Source: Acanthosepion lycidas
Taxonomy: Eukaryota; Mollusca; Cephalopoda; Sepiida; Sepiidae
DNA length: 64,000 nucleotides
NCBI GenBank assembly: GCA_963932145.1
Contig: OZ010595.1
Coordinates: 74,550,590-74,614,589, forward strand
Direction: 5' to 3'
Shown: positions 32,557-42,451 of the stretch, one piece after another
How positions within the stretch are numbered: the first letter of the stretch is position 1
How the letters are laid out: each line of letters starts with the position of its first letter
Position numbers and translations under genes: made by a program
Notes under the pieces: model-generated
Told to the model about the DNA's origin: nothing
The model's input: only the letters and a program-made list of their open reading frames with translations
The model's database searches: none

Positions 32557-32955
32557 ATCACATGCAAGGTGATAGTGTTACTAAACTAAAGGGATTACTG
32601 GGGGTGAAATAGAATGAGAAAGACATTAGTGAGAAGAAAGAACAATAAAAGAATAGATTTTCAGTAAGACAGAGATAGTGGTTAGGACTGTTAACATTAC
32701 AGACCTTTCTTTGGATTTTGTCAAGAATCTCAAGATATACAGTAGCAGAACCAGACCAGAAAGGGCAACAATATTCAATACATGGTCAATTGGTGGATTT
32801 ATAGTCATGTAAGATGGATTGTGGCAAGAAAGGTTTTGGCACAACACAGTAAACAAACTTTCCTAACAGCAGACCTAGCAATTGATTCAATACAATCACT
32901 CCACTTCATGTTAATAGAAAATGTGAAACCAAGAAGACATGCATGAATTGCTCTC
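32557..32955 (-). mobile_element. LINE family 1 fragment, minus strand
   Basis: The 3' UTR signature (reverse of TTGCATGTGATGAAATAA) lies beside the microsatellite. Coding remnants such as LLLYILRFLTKSKERSV correspond, in a shifted frame, to the ILDKIKRR region. Further right it matches the NHxxES-type segment at 26880. Confidence 0.68.
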
Positions 32956-32959
32956 CTGG

Positions 32960-33180
32960 AGGTTAGCATTTTTTAAATTCCCCAAAGTAGCAGTGAAATT
33001 TCCTTTTTATATTTGGAACATGGGGGAAATAAGGGTGATTCAACATTGTGGAAATAGAATGACATATACTAGCAGTAAAGATGTGAACTGATAGAACTAG
33101 AGAATGGATATTAATTAATATTGCATCATAATAAATTAAATGGATATTAATTAATATTGCATTATAATGAATCATAAATT
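32960..33180 (-). mobile_element. LINE family 2 fragment, minus strand
   Basis: Frame encodes LSVHIFTASICHSISTMLN and PNIKRKFHCYFGEFKK, parallel to the family 2 copy at 13740-13880 (LPVQTFTARSCHSVSR). A duplicated TGGATATTAATTAATATTGC near 33105-33165 lies within it. Confidence 0.6.
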
Positions 33181-33185
33181 ATTTA

Positions 33186-33286
33186 TTAGGTCTGTGCAAA
33201 AGTTCCTAGTGCTCTATTTTGAAAACTAGAGTTTGGATACACAGTTGAAAAAAATTCCTCTGCTGGAAACATTTGCATATACCTAA
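33186..33286. mobile_element. Short mariner-type element, 101 bp
   Basis: Starts TTAGGTCTGTGCAAAAGTTC and ends with the complement of TTAGGTATATGCAAATGTTT, flanked by TA (33184-33185, 33287-33288). The interior is not palindromic, so it looks like a deletion derivative of a full mariner rather than a hairpin MITE. Confidence 0.8.
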
Positions 33287-33699
33287 TAATTATAATGATT
33301 ATACAAATCATCACAAATTTTAGTAAAATAAACACATCAACACTTGCTTCACTCTCATGATGGTATATCCAAGTGTGGCTCAAGAAGTTCATAAATTGTC
33401 ATATTAGCTGTATTTTGATCTGAAATTTTCACAGTATAATGTTCAGTGTATTTGATTAATGAAGAAGCATTATTTTGGAAAGATTTTCTTGTTTAAAATA
33501 AATGTTTATGGTCATTAGGCTATAGACTTACTTATCTACCTACATATACAGGGGGTACTGAAAAATTCTTTACCCTGCTCTCCTTCCCAAGACCAAACAT
33601 CAGATTTCTTTGGGAAGTGTTTCTTGGTCAGTTGACTTGTTACTTGGATACTGTTTTACAATAGATTTTGCAGTGTCTAATCAACTTTAGCCTCTAACC

Positions 33700-34332
33700 G
33701 AGTGTTACCTAACCTTTTTTTAAATCAGCGCTCCTTTTGGGCACAAACTTTTTGCCAGTGTCCTCCTGTCAAATTAAATTTCAAATATTATACTGAATTC
33801 ATCTTTTTATAGCAAGATAATGCTTATGTATTAGTGCAAAAATTATTTTAAATATTGTTTTCATTTCTATTATAAATTCCAATGATTAAAATGCTAAAAA
33901 CAGTAACTTTTATTTGATAGCTTATCTCAATGTTTTCAATGTGATGGTTGACTTCGGTGCTTACTGGCTAAGGGTCTTACTCTAGGTTCAATGCTGCTTA
34001 GATGTAATCGTAGATCTCCTTGTTTTGTAATTTGAAAGCAGTTTATTTGTATAGTAAGAAGCTGTGTAATTGCATTGAAACCACATTCGGCCATATAAGA
34101 AGTTGGAAAAGCAATAAAGAAAAGTTTGATAGCTTCCCACAGTTTTAAATGCCTTTCAGAAATGTCCTTTTCCAGTCAACATTTTTTGAAAATTTGAAAA
34201 AAATGGATAAATGCCCACCATCGCTCTGAGTATGTTTACCGTCCGCTCTCAATTAAATAAAAACTCCCAGTCCCCACTTTCATCATAACTGAGCCCACAA
34301 GGGGGCACTAGCACCCACATTGGGAAACACTG
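33700..34332 (-). mobile_element. hAT-type element with 8-bp flank duplication
   Basis: Ends are GAGTGTTACCTAACC (left) and the reverse complement of CAGTGTTTCCCAATGTGGG (right). Flanks CTCTAACC and CTCTAAAT agree at 6 of 8 positions, as expected for an old hAT insertion. It contains a minus-strand transposase remnant (33940-34139). Confidence 0.8.
33940..34139 (-). pseudogene. hAT transposase C-terminal dimerisation-domain remnant
   Basis: One uninterrupted minus-strand frame of about 66 codons begins WEAIKLFFIAFPTSYMAECG and continues NAITQLLTIQINCFQITKQ and GDLRLHLSSIEPRVRPLASK. The order FPTSYMAECGF, then DLRLHLSSIEPR is the hallmark of the hAT-family C-terminus seen also in domesticated ZBED/FAM200-type proteins. 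The catalytic core is absent. The frame has no stop, which may be chance in a short segment or recent decay. Confidence 0.78.
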
Positions 34333-34554
34333 CTCTAAATTCTTTCCAGATCTTTATTTCAGCATATCAGCTTCTGTTGAAATATTTTGTCTTGCCAGTT
34401 CAATTTAAATATTAAACTCTATTTTAAGCATTATAGTTTTTTTGTTTTTTTTTTCAACTCATTTAAAAAATAATTCTCGACAATGTTAACATTTTATAGC
34501 AACTTTGTCAGTCCTTCATTTTAAGTTGTATCTTTGTAATAGCTTGTCTATTTG

Positions 34555-34960
34555 ATATCTTCTGTTTTTCTTTAATTTACCATGTCTCTTCAGCACGTGT
34601 CCTATCGGGGCTCTCCCCAATTTCCTATCCTTTGTAGCTCTTAGCAGTATTTGTCTTTTTGCTATCCATTTGACTCTCTATTCTGCCATCTATTTATATA
34701 AGCTTGTTAGGTAAGTTACTGTTTTCTTCTGCTGCTCTTCTTGTCTTCAATGTGTCCCTGTGAGTATTGAATTCTCCAAGCTCGCTTTCCTCATTATATG
34801 TATTTCAGAAATTTCTCTTTGTGATTCTGAGTATAAGTGTATTTTCTGTTGCTATTTTTTGTAAAATTTCCTTGTCTGTATTTTCTGTTGCTAATAAATT
34901 AAGTCATTTTTCATTTGTTGCTCTGTGCTTCATCCATTTTGTATTTAAATGATACTTTAA
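34555..34960 (-). mobile_element. LINE family 3 C-terminal fragment, minus strand
   Basis: Reversed order of the module seen at 41430-41790: an LLRATKDRK-like codon block (TCCTATCCTTTGTAGCTCTT), then a KLTYLISLY-like block and the GKR/LTG region, then GHI and RK codons. Frame broken. Confidence 0.62.
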
Positions 34961-35093
34961 TTCTCTCTAGATAAATTTCCTGAAAACTGTTTTATTTAAT
35001 AAATATTCTTCCATGAGATTCATCTAAACTTTGGTCAGCTTAATATACAAGGTTGGTGGAAAGAAACTCCCTATTTAGAATTTTTAATAACTG

Positions 35094-35345
35094 ATGTAAT
35101 GGAATAACCTGTCACCCCCATGAGTGACTACACTATAGGTACTAACTACCTATATGTAATTGTAACTCAACAGACTACAGAGACTAGCTGGGATCTGTTG
35201 AGTACAACTCAGACTTACGTGAGGACTACTGACCTTCTAATAGTAACACTCATTGATTTGCAATGACCTTGTGCATAACTGTTATCTTTATTCTTATTGT
35301 ATTGGTTTTTTACAATAAACCTTTACTTATTTTATCCATATTGTT
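35094..35345 (+). repeat. Possible solo LTR or retroelement end
   Basis: A TGTAATGGAATAACC start, moderate GC, TTTTTTACAATAAACCTTTA (polyadenylation-like) near the right end and a drop back to AT-rich sequence resemble an LTR. No primer-binding site, internal region or target duplication was found, so this is tentative. Confidence 0.25.
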
Positions 35346-35604
35346 TTTCAAGCATATATTCCTATTAGCATGGAATATAACAAATTGTTAATAACTTTAT
35401 TAATTATTGGTCAATTATGTTTTATTTGGAACAGTATATTGGCACATAGGCATCGGAATTGTTCACCAGTGTTTTTAACTGTAGTGTCTGGATATATTCC
35501 TTGACCATTTTCAGTACCCTTTTCACATTCTCTTCCAATCTCAATGTTAAACGATGACTTCTTCTTTGGGTATCTACCACAGATCTCATAGTCATCAGTT
35601 TGGA

Positions 35605-36090
35605 ATATTAATCTATAAACTACATCCAGCAGAAGCACCTTTGATCAGGAGCTTGGAGGTTTTAAGAAGCATGGAACCACCTCTTAATTGCTGTTGTCTC
35701 CAGGTCCACCAGGGTGGTATCACCTTGTTAGAATCTCAGCTATGAGCAAATAGCAAACCCCTCCAACAAAACCAAAATACTATGAAAGTATAAAAATGCA
35801 TTTTTATATAAAAAAAAAAATACCAAGAATACATATTTATAGTAGAATTAGCTACAATAAGTTTTGAAGCAAAATGACTAGCAATACATTTTATAGTAGA
35901 ATACCTTTTATAGGAAATTAACCAACAAAACATTTTATAGTAAAATGCCCAATAATACATTTTATCTGTAGTTGAAGGCATAGAATTGTATTCAGAATAT
36001 ATTTAATTGAAGCCATAAAATTGTGTTCAAGTTATTTCAATTAAATCTTGGTATTGAATGATCCATAAGGAGTTAATATGCCATTAAACA
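35605..36090 (+). mobile_element. Single arm of the large foldback family
   Basis: Shares with 4981-5353 the phrases AACTACATCCAGCAG, GATCAGGAGCTTGGAGGTTT and CTCAGCTATGAGCAAATAGC, repeated AATACATTTTATAGTA blocks and the end ATAAGGAGTTAATATGCC. No inverted partner is adjacent. Confidence 0.72.
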
Positions 36091-36290
36091 AATAATCAAT
36101 CAATCAGTTTGGAATAAAAATTTGTGTTGGTTTTGGCATCTACTGAAACACAAGGTCCATGAACAATGTGCCACCATCTCTGCACTTGTGCCATGGACTG
36201 CCACACTTTGTAACAGGATGTTAGCTGACCATGCTCATACAATGTCAGGCGTTGTGACATTCTGGACTACATGTGTTACTCTGAAATAAA

Positions 36291-36372
36291 GACATGGCCA
36301 TATCACATTGAAACACCAGTTCCTGTACAATCACTGAAGGTAAGCAACATCGAGCCTGGTCAGTACCTAGAA
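36291..36372 (+). pseudogene. 5S rRNA pseudogene, 5' part
   Basis: GACATGGCCATATCACATTG, TCACTGAAGGTAAGCAACAT and CGAGCCTGGTCAGTACCTAG follow animal 5S rRNA from its start, with about 80-85% identity by eye, through the internal A-block region. It stops at ACCTAGAA where a hAT-type element begins and resumes at 36949. The substitutions and split make it non-functional; it could be a 5S-derived retroposon. Confidence 0.85.
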
Positions 36373-36948
36373 CAGTTGTTCTAAACTTTTTGAGTCTTGG
36401 CCCCTTTAGGTAAGAACACCTTTAGTCACAAACCCCTATAAGAACTAGCCCTTCATAGACAAACAGACAAGCAAATATTCACAGTATGATTGGTTTTCAC
36501 CACATTTTTATATGCATTTCTCTATACTGCACCCTCATGAACACTGCACATGCATCACTTTTCAGCCAGTCATGCATGAAAGAAATTGTAGTCAATTAAT
36601 CGTCACCAGTATATGAGAAGATAATCAAGCCATGATAAACCATGAAAAATGTGAATTATCATTTGCTTTTATGGAGTGGCAAAAGATAGCGGTCCTTAAG
36701 AGAATGACACACACTTAAAGGGTAAACATGGATCTAATAGCAAGTCAAGAGACACCTAGCAATTCGCACTGTAAGTAGTGGCTGGGTGTTTTTTTTCTTT
36801 CAAGCAGTGGCAGGATACAATTTCTTTTAATTATTTCAAAGGCAAACCATTGATTGAGAAAAGGGTTGTATAGTGAATATAAATGTTAATTTTTATCTGA
36901 TTCTCATGGATTCCCTGAAATCTATGGGCCTCAGGTTAAGACGCCCTG
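36373..36948. mobile_element. hAT-type non-autonomous element inserted in the 5S pseudogene
   Basis: Left end CAGTTGTTCTAAACTTTTTG and right end GGTTAAGACGCCCTG are imperfect inverted repeats. The flanks ACCTAGAA and ACCTAGAT form an 8-bp duplication (7 of 8). Because the interrupted sequence is a known RNA, the insertion boundaries can be read directly. No transposase is evident inside its 576 bp. Confidence 0.85.
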
Positions 36949-36990
36949 ACCTAGATGGTTGACTGGGAATACCAGGTACTGTAAGCTTTA
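36949..36990 (+). pseudogene. 5S rRNA pseudogene, 3' part
   Basis: ACCTAGATGGTTGACTGGGA and ATACCAGGTACTGTAAGCTT complete the 5S sequence (the GGATGGGTGACCxxCTGGGAATACC region and 3' end). It is followed at once by a SINE head. Confidence 0.85.
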
Positions 36991-36998
36991 ATGTGCAG

Positions 36999-37380
36999 GT
37001 GGTGTAATGGATAATGGTTCAGAATTGTTAATCAGAGAGCTGGGTTCGAATTCCTATTGAGCTTGTTATATTCACTTACGCACGAATAACCTTGGTTCAG
37101 AATTGTTAATCAGAGAGCTGGGTTCGAATTCCTATTGAGCTTGTTATATTCACTTATGCACGAATAACCTTGGTTCAGAATTGTTAATCAGAGAGCTGGG
37201 TTCGAATTCCTATTGAGCTTGTTATATTCACTTACGCACGAATAACCTTGGTTCAGAATTGTTAATCAGAGAGCTGGGTTCAAATTCCTATTGAGCTTGT
37301 TATATTCACTTACGCACGAATAACCTTGGAAAAGATATGAATCCATATCTTCTCCCACTAGCTATGGATTAATTAGTAAG
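36999..37380 (+). mobile_element. SINE family A with fourfold 78-bp internal amplification
   Basis: The tRNA-like part (GGTTCAGAATTGTTAATCAG, GAGCTGGGTTCGAATTCC, TTATATTCACTTACGCACGA) is repeated four times, with starts at 37016, 37094, 37172 and 37250, exactly 78 bp apart and nearly identical. Only the last unit continues into the SINE body (GGAAAAGATATGAATCC). Each unit holds a B-box-like GGTTCGAATTCC (one has GGTTCAAATTCC). Confidence 0.9.
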
Positions 37381-38470
37381 ACTTGTATCACTAAATGATT
37401 ATTATCTTAAAAAAAAATTCTTATAATCTAAAAATATTTTCTGGCTCTAAATAACATGCAATGGGTTGATAAACAGTAGAAAACGAATCTCTCAGTCAAA
37501 TGCTGATTAGCTACACAGGTATGTCTTCCTTCTTTTTTTTTAAAGATTTATTTACATTCTCTGGAATATAAATACATATAAACTACTGTGGCCATAAAAT
37601 AAGTGATCAGTTTTTATATTGATAGTAATATTTAATTGATCCCCCACTTTATATTCACATGATAACTTCTTGTTTGTTTATCAAATTCTGATTAATCATC
37701 AATCCACCTCTTCCCCCCAGCTATGAGTTAATTAGTAACACTTGTATTACTAAATCATTATTATTCTAAAAAAAAAAAGAAACTTAATATCTAAAAATAT
37801 TTTCTGGTTTTAAATAACATGCAAAGGGTTGATAAGCCATAGAAAATGAATGAATGAATCATTCTAAAATAAAGGTTGAAATTAGCAATGATATTCTTTC
37901 ACTTTAGTGATCACAATATATTTTGTTTCATGCAAATATGGTTAAAAGTAATTTTCAATAGGAAGTCTCTTTCCAACCACCCAGTAGAATAAATATATTT
38001 GATTTTAAGTAATTTCATGGACAAAAAAAAAGCATTTTCAGTTATTTTATGATCAAGCTTCTATGAGTCATTAGTTCTTTGATCATGTTTGTGAAATGAT
38101 TTTCTGGATATTTTTTTTACAATAAAAACCGATAGGTATATAAAGTATATAGACATCAGCTACCAAATCTTTGCAATAATGAATTGTTAAACAAATATCA
38201 GATTTCAAGAAAAAAAAATGATACCAGCAAGGTTACTGTATGTTGCCTGGAAGAAGAAAGAAATATTTGTTATTTTATTTCCGAGATATTTACTATGAAA
38301 AATGATAATTTTATCGCAATTATCGCTACAGAAAAATTTTTAAAAATTAATTGTTCTAAAAGTATACTCTCATATTCACATGCATTTTTTCAAATAAAAT
38401 TTCCTCATGAAATCAACTATTTAATGCACAAAGAAAATAAATGACACTTTTTTAATTATTATATGCTTTG
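37381..38470. other. Intronic stretch with a local duplication
   Basis: Two related segments (about 37360-37480 and 37715-37850) share AGCTATG.(A/G)TTAATTAGTAA and AAATATTTTCTGG.T.TAAATAA. The plus-strand frame at 38184-38444 has no recognisable motif and AT-driven composition. Confidence 0.5.
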
Positions 38471-38474
38471 CTAT

Positions 38475-39425
38475 TTGAACCAGAATGCTCACCTTGGTTG
38501 TCATACTCACAATATTTCATCTCTCTAAATAGGTGTAAAGCTCTTGCTCAAATATCCCTATAAACTGTGCCTCTTACTCTATAACTCTCTACCTCGAGTG
38601 GCTCTTGGGCCTTGTACAGAGTGAACATCATTGTAAAAAAAAAAATAATATTCCAACCATGAGATCTGTGTTTGAATCTCACCATGGTTGATTTTTCAAG
38701 GAGGTGGCTTCTTGATAATATTGGCCTGGGGGAGATGATCACAGCATGTGGAATTGTTGGAAAGTGCCTGAAAACCACGTCACAAGTTGACTCAAGCCTT
38801 ATGAATGAAATTAGGTAAACTATTTGGAAGCTGTCACATGGTTGGGCTAGCACAAAGTCACAAGTCATCATGACCAAGAGTTTTGAATATACTGGCCTTG
38901 TTCAAACTATTGCTCATGTCAAAATATACACTTACTATGGCCATAGTCTGCTCAGTATAGTTGCCATATAAGCCACTGAGTCCATGGATGTTGAGTAAAT
39001 ATGATCTGAGCAGGATTCTGCAACAGAGCCACCCTAGCAGACAGGCATATTCAGGTATGAGTGGCCAGCTATAATATTTCAGCCCTCTAATTGAAAAGTT
39101 GTGATTATAACAACCAAGCAATATAACAACCGGCCTTCTCCAGGTGTCTGTCATTGTACTCGGTAACCTTCTTCAAATTTTGAACCAAACACTTTATTCA
39201 ATTTAAAGGTTATATTGTTCTCAGTTTACTTTCCATGCATAGGGTTCTTTCATAGTTAATTCTCGTCAGTCTTTTTCATCTTTGTATCCGTTTTTTTCCA
39301 CTGAATCAGCGTATGTGACTTTTCAGCACTACCAGACCCGGGGATTGAACTCACAGCTGCTAGAGTACAATGGCCGAAACGTGAGTATAATAAAGACGAG
39401 CATGTTGTTCTGAATGGCAAAGCAT
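38475..39425. mobile_element. Probable tRNA-cored foldback element split by a SINE B insertion
   Basis: Left-arm-like GTTGTCATACTCACAATATTTCA (about 38500) and right-arm-like AGTACAATGGCCGAAACGTG with AATAAAGACGAG (about 39365-39405), plus a B-box-like GGGATTGAACTCACAG, flank a family B SINE at 38655-38970. The joint reading is inference. Confidence 0.45.
38655..38970 (+). mobile_element. tRNA-derived SINE, family B
   Basis: Carries AACCATGAGATCTGTGTTTG (B-box side), GCATGTGGAATTGTTGGAAA, GCTAGCACAAAGTCACAAGT and the tail CATAGTCTGCTCAGTATAG. The A-box half is missing. Confidence 0.75.
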
Positions 39426-39654
39426 ATAATAATGATAATTCTTCATTTGACGAAATTTGCCTTTTTTCAGTTGGAGTGTTACAAAAAATAGATTAGAAAG
39501 AAAATGTTCATTTAAATGAATCATTTTAAAATGGGTTGGTCTTGAATTTTAACTCTGTTACAAATATCAAAATCAGACATGTTACTCAGGAGAAGCAATC
39601 AGTCGGCCTTTATAAAGTAAATTGTCAATAACTACCTTTTTACAATGAGGGAAT

Positions 39655-40090
39655 ACAGGGTGCGATGGGTAAATTGTCATCTAAATTACGCCAAAATGAA
39701 AATAACACTGACATTTTAACAGATATATTTACCAAAATTACACAAAAATATTGAAATACTAAAGAGTAAATTTATTCAATAAAATTGCCATAATCCTTAC
39801 TTCAGTTCATCTTTGGTGTTAAAGGAGTTTTGTTGGTCTCTTGTTCCACACATGATAATCAAGGGGGCTGCAATCTGGGGTGTTAGGTGGCCCAGATGTA
39901 AAGAGTTAATAACCTGAGAAGTGTTAATAAGCTGTCATATTTTTAATGTATACAGGGTGCGATGGATAAATTGTCATCCAAATTCCACAAAAATGAAAAT
40001 AACACTGACATCTCATTTTAACAGATATTACATAAAAATATCTTGAAATACTAAAGAGTAGATTTATTCAGTAAATTTATTCATTGGCTT
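39655..40090 (-). mobile_element. Mariner-type relic with repeated TACAGGGTGCGATGG ends
   Basis: ACAGGGTGCGATGGGTAAAT (about 39656) and ACAGGGTGCGATGGATAAAT (about 39953) begin two directly repeated segments of about 130 bp. Between them lies a minus-strand transposase fragment. Direct rather than inverted ends suggest two overlapping insertions or a rearranged copy. Confidence 0.65.
39820..39893 (-). pseudogene. Tc1/mariner transposase catalytic fragment
   Basis: Minus-strand translation gives PPNTPDCSPLDYHVWNKRPT, equivalent to the PPxSPDLNPxDxxxW block that carries the third catalytic acidic residue of Tc1/mariner transposases. Only about 25 codons remain, truncated on both sides. Confidence 0.75.
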
Positions 40091-40259
40091 CAACCACAGC
40101 CTACAGCTGCCAAATCTTCACTGTCCAGCCTCAACAGAGTTCAAAAGGGATTATGCAGTCTTACCCCCCCACCTTATACTTGTAACGGCATTTACCCGGG
40201 GTGGGTTGAGCCGGCTCCAATATTTGGAGTTTCATGGGAATTTGGAATTCACAAGCGGT

Positions 40260-40618
40260 TCCCAACCCATATGTATAGCACATGAGATTTGATTATAGTG
40301 GTGAAGGTTTCATGCAGGACCATCCACACTTTTTGAAGGGCCGAATACAGAGACCTCGTGCAATATGTGTCACAAGGTACCCAAACGTCCCTCCACAGGT
40401 TTTGAATTCAGAGTTGTCCTTCTCCTAGACCAGTTGCCATCCAAGGCTATAGAACCCAATCTGTCCTGCTATTTACCCATAGCTGGAGGGAGAAGAAGAG
40501 GATTCACACCTTTCCCAAGGGTATTACCACGTAAGTGAATGTAATGGATTTGACTGGAATTCAAACTCAGCTCTCCGATTCCTCAATCCAAGCTGTTATC
40601 CATTACTCCACCAATGCA
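40260..40618 (-). mobile_element. SINE family A, minus strand, near full-length
   Basis: The reverse complement reads in order through the head (TAATGGATAACAGCTTGGAT), CCAGTCAAATCC, TTACATTCACTTACGTGGTA, the body and the tail region AGTGTGGATGGTCCTGCATG, agreeing with 6440-6800. This pair best defines the family's extent. Confidence 0.82.
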
Positions 40619-40679
40619 GTCTTGTGGGTAATGAATTATTCTCCACCCTGCAAACCTTATCCCACATATAAGATATTCT

Positions 40680-40975
40680 CTCTACTCTATTACTATGACA
40701 GATGTTTGAACAAGTTACATTCTTTAATTCCACCTGCTCAGATGAGCTAGGATATATCATGCCATGTTCACAGTGGCAAATCATCCCCATTCCCTACTGT
40801 GTTCCTTTGGTAAGGAGTAAGTTCAACTTAAACAGCTTCTTCTCCAGGGATGTTTTCCTGTTAACAATAATCTTGGTCTCTTCAAGTCCAGGTTCAACTA
40901 ATATCAATCCTACACATCTCATAATATGCACTGCTTACTTCCCTTCTTACAATAATCTCAATCAATAACCTTCTA
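40680..40975 (+). mobile_element. LINE family 2 tail, degraded
   Basis: Encodes MFEQVTFFNSTCSDELGY and VRSKFNLNSFFSRDVF, matching the family 2 pattern (VRSKFYSDCFFPRT). The 3' end is degraded. Confidence 0.62.
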
Positions 40976-41329
40976 ACTTGAGTGGCTCTTGGAACTAACA
41001 GTATATAAAAAAAAAGAAAATGATGTGTAACTTTTCATCTCAAGTCTAGTCATTAAACATGAACATTATTATCAGTGAAAGAAAAAGTAGGAAAAGAACT
41101 TGACCTTTGCCAATACCTGTCACAATAGTTGCAAGCGGGGAGTGGAGGAAATCAAACAGATTCTCAGTGACGTTACTGACTGACCCAAGAAAATGAATGT
41201 TATATGTCAGCCCATTTCAGGAAATAAACATGGAAACAACGTCTATACAAATGTCATTGAACCAATTTTCAGAAATGCCAACATGCAAATTGATTATTCT
41301 AGGTTTGGCTCAAAATTAGAACAATTATC

Positions 41330-41405
41330 ACCTGGAGAAGGCTGGAGCATAAAATGACCGAAACATTGTGAATATGACAATAAAGAACAGTCCAAATAAT
41401 ATAGT
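41330..41405 (+). repeat. Solo right arm of the tRNA-cored foldback family
   Basis: CACCTGGAGAAGGCTGGAGC, ACCGAAACATTGTGAATATG and ACAATAAAGAACAGTCC match the right arms at 27775 and 63955. Confidence 0.75.
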
Positions 41406-41429
41406 GTAAATATCTTCTTTTTTTATGTA

Positions 41430-41800
41430 CTATGTCCCCTAGGCGATCATGGCCCTCCACAACTTGATGTCTCTTGTAGCTTTTAATAAATTTTGTATTT
41501 CTGTTATTTCTCCTAAGCCCTGTTCTACCATCCATTTACTTAAGCTCATTAAGTATGTTATGTGTTGTTTTCCTCTGTCCCTCTTGTCCTCAAGCTGTCC
41601 TGTGAGTATCAGATTTTCCAAGCCCTCCTTCCTCATTATTTCATTTTCTTCTAAAACCTCATCATTGCTCACATGTTTGGTCTATGGTTAGCATCATTCT
41701 GTAGAGCCACATTTGTGTTGCTTCTAGTCTCTTCTTCACCTGTGTAGAGATTGCCCAGCATTCCTGCCATACAGTAGGACAGATATCATATAACAGTTCA
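41430..41800 (-). pseudogene. LINE family 3 C-terminus, best copy
   Basis: Two minus-strand frames give ECWAISTQVKKRLEATQMW (about 41755-41700) and then EIMRKEGLENLILTGQLEDK and RDRGKQHITYLMSLSKWM, ending LLKATRDIKLWRAMIA. This is the C-terminal module of an endonuclease/reverse-transcriptase LINE found in many invertebrates (CW-TIS, then GHI-RK, LTG, GKR-RG-Q, LWRAMIA). Clade assignment (RTE- or ingi-like) is uncertain. A frameshift separates the halves, and further copies are scattered through this window. Confidence 0.75.
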
Positions 41801-41899
41801 ATACTCTTTTCTTTGCTTAAAAAAGCAAAAACGATGTTGATCTCAGAGAATATGCACATAAATGGGAGAAATATTGCATATATACAGGAACACAACTGA

Positions 41900-42450
41900 T
41901 AATCTGGCAATCTTGGTTCCAGAACTGTGCCAAGATATCCGTTTTGCCAGAACAGATATCACACAATTATTCAATACTGACTTATAAGATTCAATACCTC
42001 AAAAACCAAACTGTTAACATTCCATCATCACTGAGCAGATCTGGAATTTTTTATCTTTATGAAGGAGCACCAATAATCACATTCATCTCCCAAAACAAAT
42101 AAAAAAAAAAAAATATGAAACAGACAACATGAAATAAGCCAGTCACAAATGTTGCCACCAAAACAAATGAATTAAAGATGAGCTCAGGTGCATCTACAAT
42201 TTGATTTTAAGAAAGCTACTCATAAACAACTCTGGCAGTAGCAAGGACAACAAAGCTTCACTAATCCATGCCAGGTCTCTCTCCAAGTCACCACTATGAT
42301 CTTGGTCAATCAACCCTGTAAATACATCAACTCCAGGCCTCACCAATTTCCTTCAAAAACTGCCTGCCTTGACCACATGACAGACATTTAACTCACATCC
42401 CCTGTATTGGCAATACAAAGAATTTTATATTAACAATTCTTTTCATTTCA
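41900..42450. other. Stretch with no recognised feature
   Basis: No ORF, inverted repeat or known repeat could be supported here. Confidence 0.4.
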
Positions 42451-42451
42451 C

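Noticed and set aside
36291..36990. Functional 5S rRNA gene
   Set aside because: It carries many substitutions and a 576-bp insertion.
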